From: Petrosia ficiformis
Taxonomy: Eukaryota > Porifera > Demospongiae > Haplosclerida > Petrosiidae
Assembly (NCBI GenBank): GCA_947044365.1
Contig: OX345636.1
Location: forward strand, 12,853,309-12,917,308
Length of the DNA stretch: 64,000 nucleotides
Direction: 5' to 3'
The position numbers and the translations under genes are program-made. The notes beneath the pieces are model-generated. The model did not search any database and was not told where the DNA came from. It saw only the letters and a program-made list of their open reading frames with translations. This document shows, piece by piece, positions 58,387 through 64,000 of the stretch. The stretch's first letter is position 1. Each line of letters opens with the position of its first letter.

Positions 58387-61300
58387 ATGTTACAAGTTCA
58401 GAGTCCAGTATTGTCCACAGAAGACGATATTCTAGTAAAGATGAGAGTTACTCTCAACCACCTCCCAAGATACTGAAGACAGATGAACAAATGCCTTCAC
58501 TTTCCGTTAAAGGAAGTGATCTTCAACCATACATTCAAAAGAAACGGAAAATAGATCAACAAACACAATTATCATTCAATACAAAAATCTCCACACTTCC
58601 ACAGCATGTATCGGAAAATACAATTTCGAATGCTTTTCCAGGTTGTACTATGAATCCAGATCAACTCATAGAAAATGTTAGTGAATGTTCTTCTATTAAA
58701 TCCATTGGTCAGCAAATCTCTCCACAATCATCCACTGTTATGTGCAAAACACGCATAGGCTGTCATTCTCATGAGATAAGATTATATAGAAACTACCAGA
58801 AAGCTCGTTATCAGAGAATGGAATTTCCTACTTACTTCAAACAACCTACTCCATCAATCAGAAAGTTTATAAATTTAGAACTTGTAAAGAAAAGGAGAGA
58901 AAGTAAGGAAGAAAGAATTGAAGGAATGACAGATAAACTTTATGGAAATGTATCAAGGTTTGTACAGCAAAGAGAACCTTTAGGTATCGAACAAATAGCT
59001 GAAGTCAACGAGAGTAACAAACTTCCTCGTAACATACTTATTGAAGGAGATCCTGGTGTAGGAAAGACCACACTGGTGTGGGAACTATGTAAAGGATGGG
59101 AAGAGAATAGACTACTACATCAATGGGATGTTGTAGTACTAGTACAACTTCGTGATATTGATGCAAGAGAAGCAAGTAATTTGGAACAGCTTCTTGATCC
59201 TGATGAACAGTTTAGGAGTGAGTTGGACTACATAAAGAGGACAAATGGAAATGGTGTTATGATAATATTTGATGGATACGATGAGCTTTCACAAAAGCAA
59301 AAACAACGAACATCAGTTTTTCAAAGGATACTAGTTGGAAAACTACTACCAGGTGCTACTTTGCTTGTAACCAGTCGTCCTATAGCTACTCGAGAACTTC
59401 CTATGGAGTTCAGGGAACAACTTCACAGACATATTGAAGTTGTTGGGTTTAGTGATAATGACATATATAAATATATTGAGTGTAAATTTTGTGATAATTC
59501 AGACATGTTGAAAGAGTTCCTGTCGTATATATCATGTCATCTATTCATATATAAAGCCATGTATATTCCTCTTCACTGTGCATTAGTCACTGACTTGTAC
59601 CAGACATATTGGAGGAAAGGAAAAAAGGAATTTGCACCAAAAACCATCACACAACTTTGCACTTGTTTTATTCACTCACTACTAGAACGATATCTTGATG
59701 ATCATCCTGTATATGGACCACAAGAACTCAATATCCAGGAACTAACAGATTTACCACAAGATGTGTATGAAGACCTAATCAAGCTTGCTCAGCTAGCAGC
59801 CAAAGGTATTGAAGAGCAACAGTATGTGTTTGACAATCTTATGCATAACACACTGGGTCTTATGCAAAGGGTAATCAAGTGTGAGTCTCGTAAGTCTAAG
59901 TCAGTTTCATACAGTTTCCTTCACTTGACACTTCAAGAGTATCTTGCTGCTCTCTACTGGTCTCAACTTCCACCTGAAGTAACTCATCTTTTTACAGAAT
60001 CAGGTGTACTACCAGTGAAGAAACATATTAAACCAGATCCTCTGCGATTATTGAATGAATTGATAGCTGGAAGTTCTAATATTCACCGGCCAGCATTATA
60101 TTTCTATGCAGGGATAACAAAAGTTGTGGGAACACCACTTGAAAGTATGTGTCGTGGAACAAATCCTTACGGTATGTCTGTAAATGTTGCACCTGAGCTG
60201 CTTTATTTACTGTTCGAATCACAAAATCCAGAATATGTCTCAACAATATTAAAAGAGAGCCAATATGAAGTCTATATCAAATCCAGGTATGTTGGTTACA
60301 TCACTGGATACTGTATATCTCATTGTTGCTCCACAGCAAAGTGGAGAATTAGAACAAAACAGCATTTATTACAATCAATAATAACTGGTACATCTAGTAG
60401 AATTGGAGGAATTATTAATGGTTTAGATATTGATCCTGTTACTGACTACTCTGAATGTTTTCAGATGCTGTTTCAGCTTGAAGTCTACACAAAACATCTC
60501 ACTTTCCTTCGTCTAGTAAATTTATATAAAGATAATGATAATAAGTGTTGTGATGAGCTTGCTCAACTTTACAAATACTATCCCAAACTACAAATGCTTA
60601 TTCTTCGAAAGAAGGGTCTGAAATTGGATTTCACTCCATGTTTTTTATCACTTCACCATATGAGGAGTTTAAACACATTATGGCTTACAGGTTTTCTTAT
60701 AAATGATTCTTGTCATATAGTGTGTCATAATCAACCAACTCAAGAGCTAGAGTTAATTTTGAATGACTGTGATTTAATTAGCCTTTCAGCAGAAACACTA
60801 TTATTAAATACACCATTTAATATGTTATACTTGAATAATATAAGTTTGAATGTTCAAAGCTCTGCAGCATTGAAACAATTCATAGAAGAAAACAAATATA
60901 GTAATTCCTGTTTGAGTTTGAGTGGTAGCTTACATTGTCTTAACTGTACTTCAGATGAGGAACATTATTCCCTTATCACAAGACAGGTCTTTGAAGGGAT
61001 ACAGCGTAGTAAAAACCTATACAAATTGGCCCTGAAGACATTTGAGTTGAATAAGGAACTGGCTATAGCACTAAAACAAGTGCTTATGGAGAATACAACT
61101 TTGCAAGTGCTGCAACTGGAACATTCCATTAAATCAATGGATGTAGCTGAAGTAGTAGCTATAGGGTTGCAATGCAATACAGGAGTTGTATGTTTGAAAT
61201 TGTGTCATAGTGCAGAGTGTACAGATGGTGTAATCCAAACACTTTTACAAGGACTATCATACAACCATTGTTTAGAGACTTTAAATTTATTAGCTTATAA

Positions 61301-61625
61301 TGGTATTGAACTGAATATCAAAGATTATCATATATTAAATGATCTCCTCATACGGAACAAGAGTCTGAAAGAGTTAATCATTTGTGAAAATGTCGATCAT
61401 GAAAAGGCCCAATACCTTGCTAATTCACTTGTTAATTGCAATTTGAAAAGGGTAAGCGTATTTGATGATGGTAAAATGGGACAAGCTGGTGCTAAACATT
61501 TAGTTGATGCTGTAATGAAGAATTCTAATACACAAATGCTAACAATACCTAGTGACTATAAAGATTATTCCTTTCATACAAATAAAGTGAGATACGAGAG
61601 TACAGATGAATGTAAGTTATTATAA
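58387..61625 (+). CDS. NLR gene 2, NACHT-LRR terminal exon
   Basis: The acceptor is ACATATAG at 58379-58386; the first two bases complete a Tyr codon from the second DEATH exon, then VTSSESSIVHRRRYSSK. A linker has K-x-x-K-T/I-D-x-Q motifs (PKILKTDEQ, KKRKIDQQ). NACHT follows with Walker A GDPGVGKTT (59046-59072) and Walker B MIIFDGYDEL (about 59259-59288), then a helical region and about ten diverged LRRs (60540-61560). It lacks the 249-bp amplification of gene 1. With the exons listed above the product would be about 1350 residues (start 44520). The stop lies directly after a GTAAGT (61615-61620), as in gene 1. Confidence 0.9.
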
Positions 61626-61682
61626 TTATAATTAATTGTAATTATAACTGAGATTTACATTGCTCATTGACAAATTGTTATT

Positions 61683-61913
61683 AGAGAGTACGGTACTACT
61701 CTCTATGTAGGGATGGCACGGAAAAAAAATGGCCACCCATACATTTCAATTGCAAGTGATGACCTGAAATCTCTTGTAATATATACAGATAGGTTTTAAT
61801 ACACACATATCTATTCATATTTAGTGCTTTTATGACTACCAACATCTTCTAAATCACCAAAGATTGTTGTTAAGGTAGAGAACCGACGAGTGGCAAAACT
61901 GGCAAAATTTTCA

Positions 61914-61947
<34 letters not shown>

Positions 61948-63352
61948 TTTCAGACAAATCATTTTTTTGTTTGTTGAAATATCACAATGATTCTAGCACC
62001 ATTCCAGTTGCAGTTATAGTAAAATTCTGGTCTACAAGTATCGAGAAGATATCTGCAGATACTATGAAAGAAGACAGTCTCAGCGACTACAAAGATTTGA
62101 TTTCGAATTGGACGCCATTTTCCAAGTGGAATTTAATTACGCATGCGCATTCGTGTACTCGGAACATGGAAGCTGAAAAGGTGCGCTTGTTGCATTGGAA
62201 TCGTAATATTTGTGAGCAAATATATTCTTATAATAATGAATATAATAATTATTAATATTAAAGCCATTGTACAGTAATATTATAAAGAATAATAAAAAAC
62301 ATTTTAAAAAATGGAATAGTATGTAGGGATATCAAAACCGAAAAAGCACAGGAACAAGATTGGGATAGTACCTTAGCAACAAAATTAAACTAACCACTTC
62401 CACATAACAACCCTACATAAGCATCACTTCTTTGTGTTTTACTTTTGCTCTGGCGACGACTATATACATACTTATGTAGGGTTGTTATGTTATTTGAAAG
62501 TCAATAATAGCAGAAAGGAAGGTATTGCTCTAAATTGACCTCCACGTTTGATCTCACGTGATTACGTTGGGTGTGGCTGAGGGTGTGCGTTATTGCAAGT
62601 AAATGGCAGAAACTGGAGAGCTTACAGAGATAAAATGTATGAGTCTGTAACTTGCTAAAACAATGTCTGTGGCAAATCTCTTTTCAATACGATTTTGATA
62701 AACTTCTTTCTCTACTCTATCAAGTCTTTAAATTGACGCTTAAAGCATCCGGCTAGAATCTGTAGTGATTTTAGCATTTTCCATTCTAAGTAACTTTTCA
62801 TACAGTTTACTTCGTTATAAAAACAACAGAACAATAGAAGACCATGTTTTTGAACAGATCTGAAAGTTTGGCGGCTGTGGGAGGTATGCGTTTGAAGTTA
62901 TAACTGTTCAAAGTAAAAAAAGTTGGGAAGGAATGAATGAATAACTTTCTAAAACAATGTCTGTGGCAAATTTCTTTTCAATACGATTTTGAGAAACTTC
63001 TTTCTCTACTCTATCAAGTCTTTAAAAAGTTGGGACAGACAGACAGAATGAATGACAGAATGACAACCAAAGTGCTAAAGACTAGCCCACGCGTAGGCGC
63101 GGCGAGCCCAATAATTATGATGAACATTCAGCCAGTTTTGCCACTCGCCGGTTCTCTACTTTAAAGACGTTCTCTGGCCATCTAGAAAATATTGTTAGTC
63201 ATAAAAACACTCAATATCAAAAGGTATGTGCATATTTAAACTTATCTGTATATATTTGCAGAGATTTCATCTCATTAGTTGCAATTGAAATGTATGGGCG
63301 GCCATATTTTTTTCGGTACCATCCCTACATAGAGAGTACTACCGTACTCTCT
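61683..63352. mobile_element. 1.67-kb element with ~235-bp inverted repeats
   Basis: Bases 61683-61920 match the reverse complement of 63118-63352 at high but not perfect identity, including the landmark GTAGGGATGG and its mirror. Each outer tip is itself a hairpin (agagagta...tactctct). No clear TSD was found. An ATT microsatellite lies at 61917-61950. An ORF at 61950-62255 has no family resemblance. Confidence 0.8.
62276..62540. mobile_element. Diverged copy of the palindrome family seen at 63612
   Basis: TATGTAGGGATATCAAAACC and CTACATAAG...CTTATGTAG match the palindromic element downstream. It sits inside the 1.67-kb element, so the two families were active side by side. Confidence 0.55.
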
Positions 63353-63611
63353 GATACTATGATAACCATTGGAATACTGAATGGTTGACACAGTGACTGA
63401 CACTACTTCTTGTAGGATGGCAGACAGTGCTGTAAGTGAAATAGAGAATATACATTATTTGTAAATGAAAGAGAATGATAATCAATATATAAATACAAAA
63501 GACTGACTTTTATTGATGAACAAATTTTAATGCATTTATGATTGTATGAGTTCAGAATGATATAATATTATATCAATCTACAAAAACACCATTCAGAAAA
63601 AAAAACAATGG

Positions 63612-63915
63612 AAACAAGAATAATAAAAAACGTTTTCAATAAAAATGAAAGAAGATGTAGGGATGTCAAAACCCAAAAGCATGCAAACAAGGTTGGGAAG
63701 CTAACATAGGACCCAAAATCACTTCCATATAACCCTACATAAGTACAGCTCTTTGTAATTTGTTTTATAGCAGTGTAAGTACTTATGTATGGTTATATTT
63801 AAGTGATTTTGGGTCCTATGTTAGCTTCCCAACCTTGTTTGCATGCTTTTTGGGTTTTGACATCCCTACATCTTCTTTCATTTTTATTGAAAATGTTTTT
63901 TTTATTTTTCTTGTA
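63612..63915. mobile_element. Near-perfect ~300-bp palindromic element
   Basis: The centre lies near 63762. The arms match base for base for about 85 bp from the GTAGGGATGTCAAAACCC landmark to CCCTACATAAGTAC; similarity continues outward (GTTTTCAATAAAAATGAAAG) to about 150 bp per arm. It would form a long hairpin as RNA. No ORF or TSD was assigned. Confidence 0.85.
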
Positions 63916-64000
63916 TGTATTTGTACTGTATATATAACATTCCATCACCCCTGAAGTAGGCCTGTTTGGGCAATATTAAAAATTGCGTTTTGCAATCAGA

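Noticed and set aside
61890..62255. ORF with a phase-1 acceptor after gene 2, considered as its last exon
   Set aside because: It lies within the inverted-repeat element (61683-63352), starts in an ATT microsatellite and has no counterpart after gene 1.

Overview
This window reads as an AT-rich metazoan genome, most likely a demosponge such as Amphimedon queenslandica. That is an inference from three things: paired DEATH-NACHT-LRR (NLR) genes, an N-terminal 2A-like motif (GDVEKNPGP) of the kind reported on sponge and sea urchin NLRs, and very high mobile-element and MITE content with (TA)n runs. No rRNA, tRNA or CRISPR was seen.

Layout. (1) 1-2660: MITEs and degenerate repeats. (2) 2661-19137: NLR gene 1 on the + strand: a 30-nt exon, a 258-nt DEATH-domain exon, an 8.6-kb transposon-filled intron, then one 7-kb exon with NACHT and a strongly amplified LRR array of 83-residue units (249 bp, about 16 copies). 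(3) 19138-26030: noncoding DNA with a pogo-type MITE, a dead Ty3/gypsy integrase relic, (TA)n and a Mutator-like MITE with 9-bp target duplication. (4) 26032-29699: a DNA transposon with 29-bp-class inverted ends and two convergent spliced genes; one is a retroviral-integrase-like DDE transposase that looks intact. (5) 30400-38546: a pogo-like element of 8.1 kb flanked by TA. It encodes a DDE transposase with a C-terminal PHD finger and carries a 149-bp satellite; each unit has a perfect TGACGTCA (CRE) site. It also has a 200-N gap and suspiciously identical internal duplications. (6) 39200-44235: two copies of a long-TIR element, a hAT MITE and a piggyBac-like MITE. (7) 44520-61625: NLR gene 2 on the + strand: 2A-like signal exon, DEATH exon, 30-nt exon, second DEATH exon, NACHT-LRR exon. 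One intron holds a young intact Ty3/gypsy element (LTRs differ at one base, TSD TTTAC). The next holds an old reversed Ty3/gypsy element (TSD ATGTT), itself split by a hAT element (TSD GTACTAAT). (8) 61626-64000: a 1.67-kb long-TIR element and a near-perfect ~300-bp palindrome.

How the pieces work together. All internal splice junctions deduced for both NLR genes are phase 1, and the homologous exons have identical lengths (30 and 258 nt), so the modules can be lost, gained or duplicated without frame damage. Intron sequence is also recognisably shared between the two genes, so they are tandem paralogues. They differ in LRR number (about 16 extra repeat units in gene 1) and in N-terminal architecture (2A plus an extra DEATH domain seen only in gene 2). 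The predicted products are cytosolic pattern-recognition or signalling receptors of innate immunity. The 2A-like leader of gene 2 suggests alternative translation outcomes and possibly dual targeting.
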